64,000 nucleotides of DNA from Bacillus sp. MYb209. GTDB taxonomy: Bacteria; Bacillota; Bacilli; Bacillales; Bacillaceae_G. Numbering within the stretch: position 1 is the first letter of the stretch; each line of letters opens with the position of its first letter. Made by a program: the position numbers and the translations under genes. Positions 36,362-43,256 of this stretch are shown piece after piece. The DNA is taken from NCBI RefSeq assembly GCF_002975175.1, contig NZ_PCNZ01000020.1:1-64000 (forward strand), in the 5' to 3' direction. The notes under the pieces were generated by a model, which was not told where the DNA came from, did not search any database, and saw only the letters and a list, made by a program, of their open reading frames with translations.

Positions 36362-36496
36362 CTATCGTTCAATAGCTACTATGCAATTGTTAAAAAAGGG
36401 CATACGTATCCCGTTAACAACTACACCATGAAAAATCGCACGACAAAAATAGATATAATCTAAAAATTTGGCACGCGCAGCTAAAGAACGTTTCAT
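36362..36496 (-). CDS. Leader peptide upstream of the ABC-F gene
   Basis: 44 codons, product starts MKRSLAARAKFLDYIYF and ends NNCIVAIER. A good RBS (AAAGGGG, 7 nt before the ATG) supports translation. It ends 34 nt before the tandem hairpins. A translated short ORF followed by terminators is the arrangement seen in front of antibiotic-inducible ABC-F and methylase genes. Downstream of the candidate -10 TATAAT near 36544-36549. Confidence 0.65.
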   Translation of the reverse strand: MKRSLAARAKFLDYIYFCRAIFHGVVVNGIRMPFFNNCIVAIER

Positions 36497-36629
36497 CTCA
36501 TTCACCCCTTTCGTACGGAATTTAATACTTACTTCTTTTCTTTATTATACTTTCCCATTCCATGTTTGAATAGTCATTTTTCTGAAAATAATGAAGATAG
36601 ACTAAACATTTCAATAAGTGACATCAAAT

Positions 36630-36694
36630 CTTACAAAACTGTTATGTTCACGTAATGGAAAGCGATAGTACGAAAAGATGCCTCCCTATACAAT
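36630..36694 (+). promoter_or_regulatory. TTACA-element promoter of the three-peptide operon
   Basis: 40-bp element at 36630-36669: TTACA-AAAC-TGTTA, then CGTAA, then GCGATAGT. The -10 TACAAT is at 36689-36694, 19 nt after the element. It aligns without gaps with seven other elements in the window. Confidence 0.7.
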
Positions 36695-36736
36695 AAAGAT
36701 ATAAACAAGAGAGACAAAAACAAGGAGGAAACAATC

Positions 36737-36817
36737 ATGATGAAAGAAATCATAAAAACAATCTTCGAGGTATTAGTGAACGGACAAGCAGTTGTAAAAG
36801 AACTAAACGAATTATAA
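36737..36817 (+). CDS. Small peptide 1 of the three-peptide operon
   Basis: 26 residues, MMKEIIKTIFEVLVNGQAVV then KELNEL. RBS AAGGAGG. Amphipathic helix-like. Related to the next gene and to the first peptides of the two-peptide units at 44.4, 45.7 and 48.2 kb through the pattern LV(D/N)(A/G)(K/Q)AV-x3-LN. Function unknown. Confidence 0.65.
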   Translation: MMKEIIKTIFEVLVNGQAVVKELNEL

Positions 36818-36833
36818 AAAGGAGTGAAGGAAT

Positions 36834-36911
36834 ATGATGAACATGGTAAAAATGGTTTTACACGCTTTAGTCGATGCAAAAGCAGTTAGCCAAGAATTAA
36901 ACCAACAATAA
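36834..36911 (+). CDS. Small peptide 2 of the three-peptide operon
   Basis: 25 residues, MMNMVKMVLHALVDAKAVSQ then ELNQQ. AAAGGAG precedes it. The core MVL-ALVDAKAV is shared with the GMVLSALVDAKAV core of the other loci, so this is a shortened member of the same family. Confidence 0.68.
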   Translation: MMNMVKMVLHALVDAKAVSQELNQQ

Positions 36912-36921
36912 AAAGGGGTAT

Positions 36922-37050
36922 ATGAATATGAAGAAAGCCATTATTGTAATCGTAAGTACAGCAATTGCCTTATACACAATAAAAAATAGAAAAAAGAAAC
37001 AAAATGAAAATGCTCTATATTATCCATACACACTATTAAAGAAAAAATAA
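36922..37050 (+). CDS. Small membrane-anchored basic peptide 3 of the operon
   Basis: 42 residues from ATG 36922, or 40 from ATG 36928. An N-terminal helix (AIIVIVSTAIALYTI) is followed by a strongly basic tail (KNRKKKQNEN) and ends LLKKK. AAAGGGG is the RBS. It could be a membrane protein with cytoplasmic basic tail, or an exported cationic peptide; undetermined. Confidence 0.65.
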   Translation: MNMKKAIIVIVSTAIALYTIKNRKKKQNENALYYPYTLLKKK

Positions 37051-37098
37051 AAGACAAGGTACCCTATTACAATGAGGATATCTTGTCTTTTACTTTTT
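37047..37098 (+). terminator. Terminator of the three-peptide operon
   Basis: AAAGACAAG/CTTGTCTTT stem followed by TACTTTTTG. It ends the peptide operon before the DUF4931 gene. Confidence 0.7.
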
Positions 37099-37185
37099 GC
37101 CCTGTTTCCTTTAAAGGATTTCCTCCTCCCTTTCCCGAATGTATTAGACGGCAGTTTTACACACATTTTAAAGGGGTATAGAGAA

Positions 37186-37980
37186 ATGGATACACAACAA
37201 CTTTATTTTTTGAATGATATCGGCAAACAAAAACCAGAAAGTATTCGTAACCGAAGCGCTACTTGTCCTTTTTGCGACAGAGAAAATTTAACTGATATTT
37301 TAGCAACCGAGGGCTCAATTATTTGGGTAAAAAATAAATTCCCTACATTAAAAGATACATTTCAGACTGTGCTAATCGAAACCGATAATTGTGATGATCA
37401 TATCGCAACATACACAGAAGAACATATGAGATCACTAATTCGTTTCTCCATTAAACATTGGTTAGACTTACAGAAAAGTGATGAATTTACATCTGTTATC
37501 TTATATAAAAATCACGGCCCATTTTCAGGTGGAAGTTTGCATCATGCACATATGCAAATTATCGGAATGAAATATGTAGACTATCTAGAAAACGTAGACA
37601 AGGAAAATTTCCAAGGGGTAATTGTACAAAAAAACGAACACATTGAACTTAATATTTCTGAGCGTCCGATTATCGGTTTTACTGAATTTAACATCATCAT
37701 TGAAGATATTTCATTTATAGATGAAATGGCAAATTACATTCAGCAAACTGTACGTTACATACTGACAGATTTCCATAAAGGGTGTAGTAGTTATAATTTA
37801 TTCTTCTATCACCAGAATGGAAAAATCATTTGTAAAGTTGTTCCTAGGTTTGTAGTTTCACCGTTGTACGTAGGATATAAAATACCGCAAGTTTCTACAA
37901 AACTAGAAGATGTGAAAATACAATTAGCACAGTATTTCACGAGACAAAAGGATGAATTTATTCATAGAAAAACAGAGTAG
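37186..37980 (+). CDS. HIT/GalT-like nucleotidyltransferase-fold protein (DUF4931-like)
   Basis: 264 residues from the ATG at 37186 (AAGGGG 9 nt upstream); a longer frame to 37072 covers the preceding terminator. N-terminal zinc-type CPFCDR and the HIT-like active-site segment GGSLHHAHMQIIG resemble galactose-1-phosphate uridylyltransferase, but it is shorter and not a bona fide GalT. I recall the family as DUF4931. Substrate unknown. Confidence 0.8.
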   Translation: MDTQQLYFLNDIGKQKPESIRNRSATCPFCDRENLTDILATEGSIIWVKNKFPTLKDTFQTVLIETDNCDDHIATYTEEHMRSLIRFSIKHWLDLQKSDEFTSVILYKNHGPFSGGSLHHAHMQIIGMKYVDYLENVDKENFQGVIVQKNEHIELNISERPIIGFTEFNIIIEDISFIDEMANYIQQTVRYILTDFHKGCSSYNLFFYHQNGKIICKVVPRFVVSPLYVGYKIPQVSTKLEDVKIQLAQYFTRQKDEFIHRKTE

Positions 37981-37991
37981 GTATAAAAAAC

Positions 37992-38525
37992 CTACTCTTT
38001 TATCACGCCTTTATTTCGATAGTATACATCCTCTAATCCGATGTTATACTTCATATTATTATCCGTCCACTCTGGCCCTAAATTTCCTGGCCATCCAGAT
38101 GTATTCGCTATATATTTTAGTAATGCAAAATCAGTCAAACCTTTTTGCACCCCGCGCTTGTACCCTTTCATTAAATGCGGCATTGCAATTTGTGCATTTG
38201 TACGTGGATCTTTCAACTCTTCATCTGTTAAATGATCTGGTGCAAGCCCACCACCACGATGTAATTGAAACAACCCGAATGAAGTCCCGTTATCTCCAAC
38301 GCTTCTTGGATTTAACCTACTTTCATGTTCGGCAATTGTAAGAGGTATCCATTCCGGGAGATTTACTTTCTTTGCTTCCTCTATAATGATTTGTTTCATC
38401 TGTTTTGCTTCTTCTGAATCAACATAGCTTGTCCCATTTATTAGCTTATCCATTCCTTCAGACTTACCTTGGAAATATAAATAAACTCCAAGAACAACTA
38501 AAAATCCTACAAAGAATTTCTTCAC
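37992..38525 (-). CDS. Lytic transglycosylase (SLT-like) with N-terminal membrane anchor
   Basis: 177 residues from a GTG at 38525 (GAGGTAGAGGT upstream); the longer frame to 38597 lacks an RBS. An N-terminal helix (FFVGFLVVLGVYLYF) is followed by an SLT domain: WIPLTIAEHESRLNP with the catalytic Glu, and GTSFGLFQLH. Expected to cleave peptidoglycan glycan strands outside the membrane. An 8-bp microsatellite lies 70 bp upstream. Confidence 0.88.
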   Translation of the reverse strand: MKKFFVGFLVVLGVYLYFQGKSEGMDKLINGTSYVDSEEAKQMKQIIIEEAKKVNLPEWIPLTIAEHESRLNPRSVGDNGTSFGLFQLHRGGGLAPDHLTDEELKDPRTNAQIAMPHLMKGYKRGVQKGLTDFALLKYIANTSGWPGNLGPEWTDNNMKYNIGLEDVYYRNKGVIKE

Positions 38526-38595
38526 TACCTCTACCTCTTTCTCCGCTGAAATTTGTCCCCTTTCAGCCTTCCCTTTACAATTACCACACTCTATC

Positions 38596-38632
38596 ACTCT
38601 CTTACTCTCTTACTCTCTTACTCTCTTACTCT
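38596..38632. repeat. 8-bp tandem repeat (ACTCTCTT, four full units)
   Basis: ACTCTCTT is repeated four times without error at 38596-38627, then a partial unit. It lies in the promoter or leader region of the lytic transglycosylase gene, where unit-number changes would alter spacing. Confidence 0.85.
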
Positions 38633-38794
38633 TTAATCATAGCAAATAACTATACATATTATCATCATGCTTTAGACCGATTTTGCGAAAAAACAGTTGG
38701 TAAATACGTACAAAAATGTAACTTACATGGACTACAACTCATTTATTGTATATAATTGTAAATTGAATTATATATAAACTAGGAGCATATATAA

Positions 38795-40444
38795 ATGAAA
38801 AAATTCCTACTACTCTTTTTTAGCATTTTACTACTCATTCCTATACATATCTCTGCACAAACATCATCCAAGCCAAAAGTACTTATTTTGTATAGTACAG
38901 AAGACAACAAAATTACAAACAATGTACAAATCCTTAATACTCAGTTAGGACACTTTACAAATAATATAACAGTAAAAAGTTTAAAAGAAATGAATGAAAC
39001 TACTAACTCATTTTCTTATACACATATTGTTTATATCGGAGAGAAAAAAGAAGATTTTTCTACTAAAGCAAAACAATTTCTAGAAAACTTCTCAGGTCCA
39101 GTATTAGTTTTAGGGCAAAATGTTGAACAATTATCTAATCGTTTTTCTTTCATTACCTCGAAAGAAACCGATATACGAACTCACACTATAGAATATCCGA
39201 CTCTCCAGTTAAAAAATGAATTACATGAAGAACGCTTAATGAAGAAGGTTGAAACAAAAGGAACAGCTCTTGCTTACGCCTTGAGTGCCGATGGAACCCA
39301 TCCGTTAATCGTTCAGCAAGGAACATCATATTATATTGCAACTCCGAACCTTTTTGATTGGATGTCCCATTACGTCGGTGAAATGTTGTTTTCTTACTTC
39401 GGGCAAGAGCCTATGACAAATAAAACTACAGCTTATTTACGTCTTGAAGACGTTCACCCAGCTGTAGATGTAAAGCAATTAAAAGAAATCGCTGAATTAC
39501 TAAAAGAGAAAAAGCTCCCTTATATGATTACCGTTATCCCTGTTTACAAAGATCCAGACACAGGAAAAACAGTACATCTAAAGGATAACTCTGAATTAAT
39601 CGATGTTTTACGCTTTATGCAAGATAATGGTGGCTCTATCGTTATGCATGGTTACACCCATCAATTTTATGATAGTGAAACTGGCGAAGGTTTTGAATTT
39701 TGGGATGTAAAAACTGATCAACCAATTCGTCAACCGAACCATGAAAAACCAAAAACAAAAGACGATTTCCAATCTACAGAGGACTATAATAAATACGTTG
39801 AAAACGGAAAAGCCTTTGAAGAAAAGTATATTAAAGAGCATATTGAAAAAGGGATTACAGAGCTTGTAGAAGCTAAATTGTATCCATTTGCTTTTGAAGC
39901 TCCGCACTATACAATGTCTCAAAAAGGATATGAAATACTATCACAATATTTTTCAACTTATGTAGGACAAATACAACTAAACGATACAACTTGGAAATCG
40001 ATGCACTCACCGGCTTATATAAGTACACCTTCATTTTTACATGGGATGAAATTAATTCCTGAAACTGTTGGCTTTATTGAAGAAGATAAGCCACAAGCTA
40101 TAGCAAAAATGAAAGAACGTGCTTTATCTGTCGAAAAATTATCCGATGGAATTATCGGTGCATTTTATCATCCTTACTTGGGCGTTAAACCATTAAAAGA
40201 AGTATTAAAAGAACTAGAAAGTATTCCAAACATAGAGTGGATTGATTTACAAAAGGAAACGAATGAAGTAAAAATGAAAGATATTCATATTACTACTAAT
40301 AAATACGGCATTCACGTTGAACAGCCAACAAGTGCGAAGGACATAATTGATTATATAAAACAATATGGGTTCTTCCTCATAATTGGGTTCATTATAATTG
40401 TCTTTCTTTTATTATTAAGACGTGCGAAAAAATTAGAGTCATAA
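38795..40444 (+). CDS. Polysaccharide-deacetylase-like membrane protein (DUF2334)
   Basis: 549 residues. Signal peptide (MKKFLLLFFSILLLIPIHIS, cleavage after AQ region), an N-terminal receiver-like alpha/beta part (VLILYSTEDNK), a deacetylase-like barrel with YLRLEDVHPAVDVKQL, MITVIPVYKDP and VMHGYTHQ (metal-site Asp and His), FAFEAPHY, and a C-terminal anchor helix (FFLIIGFIIIVFLLLLRR). Likely acts on surface polysaccharide; activity unproven. RBS AGGAGC. Monocistronic with a terminator. Confidence 0.87.
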   Translation: MKKFLLLFFSILLLIPIHISAQTSSKPKVLILYSTEDNKITNNVQILNTQLGHFTNNITVKSLKEMNETTNSFSYTHIVYIGEKKEDFSTKAKQFLENFSGPVLVLGQNVEQLSNRFSFITSKETDIRTHTIEYPTLQLKNELHEERLMKKVETKGTALAYALSADGTHPLIVQQGTSYYIATPNLFDWMSHYVGEMLFSYFGQEPMTNKTTAYLRLEDVHPAVDVKQLKEIAELLKEKKLPYMITVIPVYKDPDTGKTVHLKDNSELIDVLRFMQDNGGSIVMHGYTHQFYDSETGEGFEFWDVKTDQPIRQPNHEKPKTKDDFQSTEDYNKYVENGKAFEEKYIKEHIEKGITELVEAKLYPFAFEAPHYTMSQKGYEILSQYFSTYVGQIQLNDTTWKSMHSPAYISTPSFLHGMKLIPETVGFIEEDKPQAIAKMKERALSVEKLSDGIIGAFYHPYLGVKPLKEVLKELESIPNIEWIDLQKETNEVKMKDIHITTNKYGIHVEQPTSAKDIIDYIKQYGFFLIIGFIIIVFLLLLRRAKKLES

Positions 40445-40445
40445 T

Positions 40446-40476
40446 AAAACACCAAGCGAGATGCTTGGTGTTTTTT
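40446..40476 (+). terminator. Terminator of the DUF2334 gene
   Basis: AACACCAAGC/GCTTGGTGTT stem and six T, directly after the stop codon. Confidence 0.83.
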
Positions 40477-40565
40477 CAACCTAAATCGAAACGTGGCATT
40501 TTATTAACAACCCATTGATCATTCTCATATTGATCAATATGTATATGGCTATCAATCCATTTCAC
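40476..40565 (-). pseudogene. Remnant of a TatD-family hydrolase gene (N-terminal fragment)
   Basis: A 29-codon minus-strand frame reads VKWIDSHIHIDQYENDQW and then stops after PRFDLG. The start WIDSHIHIDQY is the metal-binding N-terminus of TatD-family DNases, which are normally about 250 residues. The rest of the gene is absent, so this appears to be an internal-deletion relic. It overlaps the end of the DUF2334 terminator. Confidence 0.5.
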
Positions 40566-40577
40566 CTTTATGCCCCC

Positions 40578-40613
40578 ATAAAAAAACAAGAAAGGGTCCC
40601 CCTTCTTGTTTTA
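40578..40613 (-). terminator. Terminator of the 37-residue peptide gene
   Basis: AAACAAGAA/TTCTTGTTT arms and seven T on the minus strand, 10 bp after the stop codon. Confidence 0.75.
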
Positions 40614-40622
40614 TAATCTATA

Positions 40623-40736
40623 TTAGTTAACAATTAAATTTGTTATTATATCAAATAATCCAATACATACTACGGCAACAGTAAAGTAGCTACAGAAATC
40701 TTTAATTGGAAACTTCACTACTTCTTCTTTACGCAT
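40623..40736 (-). CDS. 37-residue peptide with TTACA-element promoter
   Basis: MRKEEVVKFPIKDFCSYFTV, then AVVCIGLFDIITNLIVN. One hydrophobic helix after a charged N-terminus, two Cys. AAGGGAG lies about 10 nt before the ATG, its promoter carries the full 40-bp element, and a terminator follows. It resembles in layout (KxDF then helix) the second peptides of the two-peptide units, but similarity is too low to call homology. Confidence 0.68.
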   Translation of the reverse strand: MRKEEVVKFPIKDFCSYFTVAVVCIGLFDIITNLIVN

Positions 40737-40791
40737 CCCAGTTTTCTCCCTTCTTAATATATCCCTAATTTTTTTTTATCTATTTGTATCT

Positions 40792-40856
40792 ATTATGCAA
40801 AAAATATGACAAATTTACTATCGAATTAACTTACGTAAACCTTACAATGTTGTAAG
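40792..40856 (-). promoter_or_regulatory. TTACA-element promoter of the 37-residue peptide gene
   Basis: Element at 40856-40817 (minus): TTACA-ACAT-TGTAA, CGTAA, ATTCGATAGT; the -10 CATAAT is at 40797-40792, 19 nt on. Confidence 0.7.
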
Positions 40857-40860
40857 GTTA

Positions 40861-40891
40861 AAAAAAGAACCCCATCTAAATAAAGATGAGG
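40861..40891 (-). terminator. Terminator of the leftward transcript at 40.9 kb
   Basis: CTCATCT/AGATGGG stem then TTCTTTTTT on the minus strand. With the promoter at 40970-41034 it bounds a transcript of roughly 100 nt. Confidence 0.7.
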
Positions 40892-40895
40892 TCTA

Positions 40896-40925
40896 TTAAA
40901 AATTAGTTGGTTTTTCATTCTTCAT
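40896..40925 (-). ncRNA. Possible small RNA or 9-codon ORF between TTACA promoter and terminator
   Basis: The leftward promoter at 41034-40970 is followed by a roughly 100-nt transcribed stretch ending at the terminator 40861-40891. The only frame is 9 codons (MKNEKPTNF) and it has no RBS. It could be an sRNA, or the relic of a deleted peptide gene. Coordinates given are those of the tiny frame. Confidence 0.3.
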
Positions 40926-40969
40926 TAACATTACAAACAGAAAGTAATACAGTGAGACTTTCTAGTTAC

Positions 40970-41083
40970 ACTATATGAAATTCACTATATTTTAACCATC
41001 GAATTACATTACAGAAGGCTTACAGATTTGTAAGCTATGTGTAATGTAATTCGATAGTTTCCCTTACCTATATTTCGTACAAT
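40970..41083. promoter_or_regulatory. Divergent TTACA-element promoters within one large palindrome
   Basis: ATCGAATTACATTACA at the left and TGTAATGTAATTCGAT at the right flank a central CTTACA-GATT-TGTAAG. Read either way this is a complete element: rightward 41019-41058 with -10 TACAAT at 41078-41083, leftward 41034-40995 with -10 TATAGT at 40975-40970. Both keep the 19-nt spacing. One central operator would serve both directions. Confidence 0.75.
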
Positions 41084-41202
41084 AAGGTTAGAAAGTAAGC
41101 CAAATAAGAAGAACACTCACATAACCAAATTACATTGCTAGTAACCCAATCTTCTTATACTTTCATTTTTGTTACTACAATGTGTCCCCTTCCCCTTTAT
41201 AT
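41084..41202 (+). pseudogene. Decayed two-peptide unit
   Basis: The transcript from the rightward promoter starts AAGGTTAGAAAG and ends TGTGTCCCCTTCCCCTTTATATA, as in the intact two-peptide units. Between them, words such as CTTTCATTT and GCTAGTAACCC resemble pieces of the second peptide gene, but no start codon, RBS or open frame remains. The terminator at 41203 is kept. Confidence 0.5.
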
Positions 41203-41239
41203 AAAAAATGCCCTAGTTTATATGAACTAGGGCATTTTT
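41203..41239 (+). terminator. Terminator after the decayed peptide unit
   Basis: AAAATGCCCTAGTT/AACTAGGGCATTTT stem with T-run. Confidence 0.8.
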
Positions 41240-41248
41240 ATGCACCGA

Positions 41249-41304
41249 ATAAATACCCCCACCTAGTATTTTTCCTTTCGACAAAAAATAGATGGGGGTA
41301 TATT
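41249..41304 (-). terminator. Terminator of the yxeA-like gene
   Basis: TACCCCCATCT/AGGTGGGGGTA arms and a T-rich tail on the minus strand. Confidence 0.65.
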
Positions 41305-41308
41305 TTCA

Positions 41309-41665
41309 CTATCTCATCGCCAAAAGTTTACTCTTCGCATTTATAGGAATACTTGTAGTCTCAATCTCTTCAATTGACTCACCGTAACGCCCTTTTGCGA
41401 ACACCTTTAACGCTTCGTCTCTCTTTAACATACGTTTAACAGTTTTCTTTATTTTTTGTTCTCTTCCACGTTCATCAAATGCAATAAATTCATATTCATA
41501 CCATTCATCACCGACATGCTGACCAATCGTATCCACAATTGTATAGTATTCTTTCGTCGTATAAAGCGGATTATATTTATCAATAACTGGTCCAAGTTTC
41601 GTAGGTAGTAATACTACTACTATCGCTACCACAGCTATTACAGTAGTAATCATTTTTTTCTTCAT
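41309..41665 (-). CDS. YxeA-family secreted/membrane protein (DUF1093)
   Basis: 118 residues. N-terminal signal or anchor helix (MITTVIAVVAIVVVLLPTK), then a small beta domain with YYTIVDTIGQHVGDEWYEYEFIAFDERGREQ and LKVFAKGRYGESIEEI, typical of YxeA. In B. subtilis yxeA is next to the BceRS-like YxdJK/YxdLM module, which fits its promoter here having the TTACA element. RBS GAGGAGG. Function unknown. Confidence 0.85.
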   Translation of the reverse strand: MKKKMITTVIAVVAIVVVLLPTKLGPVIDKYNPLYTTKEYYTIVDTIGQHVGDEWYEYEFIAFDERGREQKIKKTVKRMLKRDEALKVFAKGRYGESIEEIETTSIPINAKSKLLAMR

Positions 41666-41704
41666 GATACTGATCTTCCTCCTCTGCAGGATACTTATAC
41701 ATCC

Positions 41705-41769
41705 ATTCTAAAGAGCAGGAATTTGATCTACCATTCAATCCCATTACATTACCCTTACATTTTTGTAAG
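41705..41769 (-). promoter_or_regulatory. TTACA-element promoter of the yxeA-like gene
   Basis: Element at 41769-41730 (minus): TTACA-AAAA-TGTAA, TGTAA, ATTGAATGGT; -10 TAGAAT at 41710-41705, again 19 nt on. The last segment is less conserved than in the other copies. Confidence 0.6.
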
Positions 41770-41773
41770 AATA

Positions 41774-41814
41774 AAAAAAAAAAAAAGATGAACGAATTTT
41801 CTCGTTCATCTTTT
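41774..41814 (-). terminator. Terminator of the yitT-like gene
   Basis: AAAAGATGAACGA/TCGTTCATCTTTT stem followed by a long T-run on the minus strand, overlapping the stop codon. Confidence 0.82.
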
Positions 41815-42649
41815 AGCTTGCTTTAAAACCACCGCCAAGTACATCACGTACATCGTGAATGACAACGAAGGCATCTTCATCAACTCGGCCGATAACTTGC
41901 TTTAACTTAACAAGCTCTTGTTTATTAATAACGACATATAATACTTCTTTATTTTTACCAGTATATCCGCCGCGTCCTTCTAATACAGTAACACCACGTG
42001 TCATGTTTTTCGTAATAGCCTCACGAATTAAGTCTGGTTGATTCGAAATAATCGTAACAGCAGTCTTTGTATCCATTCCTTCTACAATAAAATCAATTAC
42101 TTTCGCTCCGATGAATACAGCAACAAGTGTATACATTGCCTTTTCTTGTCCTATTATAAATACAGAACCAGCAATTACAACGATATCAATAATAAGTACG
42201 CCTTTACCAACACTCCAACCTAAATATTGATTTGCTAGTCGAGCTAAAATTGCCGACCCTCCTGATGTACCTCCAGCTTTGAACATACATCCTAATCCGA
42301 CACCTACAAATACACCAGCGAATAAAGCCGCTAGTAACGTATCACTATTTACTTGATATTCGATATGTTCTGTAACATATAAAAACAAAGATGTTTCCAC
42401 AATACCTATAATTGTGTAAACCATCGTTTTCTTATCAAAAAATTTATAACCTACAGCTAATAAAATTGCATTCAAACCAAAGTTCACAATTCCTGGTGAC
42501 CAATCAAATAAATAATAAGTAACAACCGTTAAACCGATGATTCCACCCTCTGATAAACGGTTTGGAATTGCGAAGTAATTAATACCAATTGCAAATAGTA
42601 ATGAACCGATTGTAATTAATGCTATTTCCTTTATACGTTGATTAACCAT
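41813..42649 (-). CDS. YitT-family membrane protein (DUF2179 domain)
   Basis: 278 residues: five or six membrane helices (IALITIGSLLFAIGINYFAIP onward, GGTSGGSAILARL) and a C-terminal DUF2179 domain (GVTVLEGRGGYTGKNKEVLYVVI). The family is abundant in Bacillus; the transport or signalling role is not settled. Monocistronic. Confidence 0.9.
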   Translation of the reverse strand: MVNQRIKEIALITIGSLLFAIGINYFAIPNRLSEGGIIGLTVVTYYLFDWSPGIVNFGLNAILLAVGYKFFDKKTMVYTIIGIVETSLFLYVTEHIEYQVNSDTLLAALFAGVFVGVGLGCMFKAGGTSGGSAILARLANQYLGWSVGKGVLIIDIVVIAGSVFIIGQEKAMYTLVAVFIGAKVIDFIVEGMDTKTAVTIISNQPDLIREAITKNMTRGVTVLEGRGGYTGKNKEVLYVVINKQELVKLKQVIGRVDEDAFVVIHDVRDVLGGGFKAS

Positions 42650-42766
42650 AGTTCATCCCTCCCCCCATTTGACATTGTATCACTATCTCCTAGAGGTTTA
42701 GAAGTGGTTTTTATTACGCAATTCTTCTCATAACATTAATGTTATTATGTTTAAACAAACGCCTGA

Positions 42767-43096
42767 TTAATTATTCACATTTGCCCTAACTGTACGAGCG
42801 AAGCGCTCCACATTACCTTTCTGAATATACTTAGCTGTCACCGTCTCCTGATTGCAAGTAAATACTAAATGCGGATGAAAATTTATGTCGTCTATATGCA
42901 AATACGAATACTCTTCAAATGTTGCAGGATAGTAAGGAAATTTCCCGTAAAAAAAGAGACGTCTAGTCGTAGCAACGAAAATCCCATGCCGATATGATAA
43001 GGTAAAATCATCTTTCTCAAATATCCCTATCACAAATGCTAAAATTTGTTCGTCATCCTCTACATATTTTTTCATACTTAATAAAAGTTCATTCAT
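42767..43096 (-). CDS. Bacterial PH-domain protein (YokE-like)
   Basis: 109 residues. Pattern of a bPH fold: DDEQILAFVIGIFEKD, GIFVATTRRLFFYGK, YSYLHIDDINF, HLVFTCNQETVTAKYI. No signal peptide or membrane helix. Role unknown, possibly membrane association or regulation. Monocistronic. Confidence 0.75.
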   Translation of the reverse strand: MNELLLSMKKYVEDDEQILAFVIGIFEKDDFTLSYRHGIFVATTRRLFFYGKFPYYPATFEEYSYLHIDDINFHPHLVFTCNQETVTAKYIQKGNVERFARTVRANVNN

Positions 43097-43215
43097 GCAT
43101 ATTCCTCCAAATTCTATTCATTGTTTTAACACTTGAAAAGAATCCATGGATTATTACAGACCGGTGTAACTCTTTTATAAAGTATGAAACGCGTTTCCTG
43201 TCAAAGACATTTCAC

Positions 43216-43254
43216 AAAATAATCCGTTATGTGATTATACACATAACGGATTAA
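43216..43254 (-). terminator. Terminator of the LacI-type gene
   Basis: Perfect stem TAATCCGTTATGT/ACATAACGGATTA followed by TTTTG on the minus strand. Confidence 0.7.
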
Positions 43255-43256
43255 GG

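Noticed and set aside
37072-37185. N-terminal extension of the DUF4931-like gene
   Set aside because: It covers the terminator of the preceding operon and has no RBS; the ATG at 37186 has one.
38688-38703. TACA-AAAA-TGTA word before the DUF2334 gene as a ninth regulon member
   Set aside because: The outer T, the third half-site, the TTCGATAGT segment and the 19-nt spaced -10 are missing.
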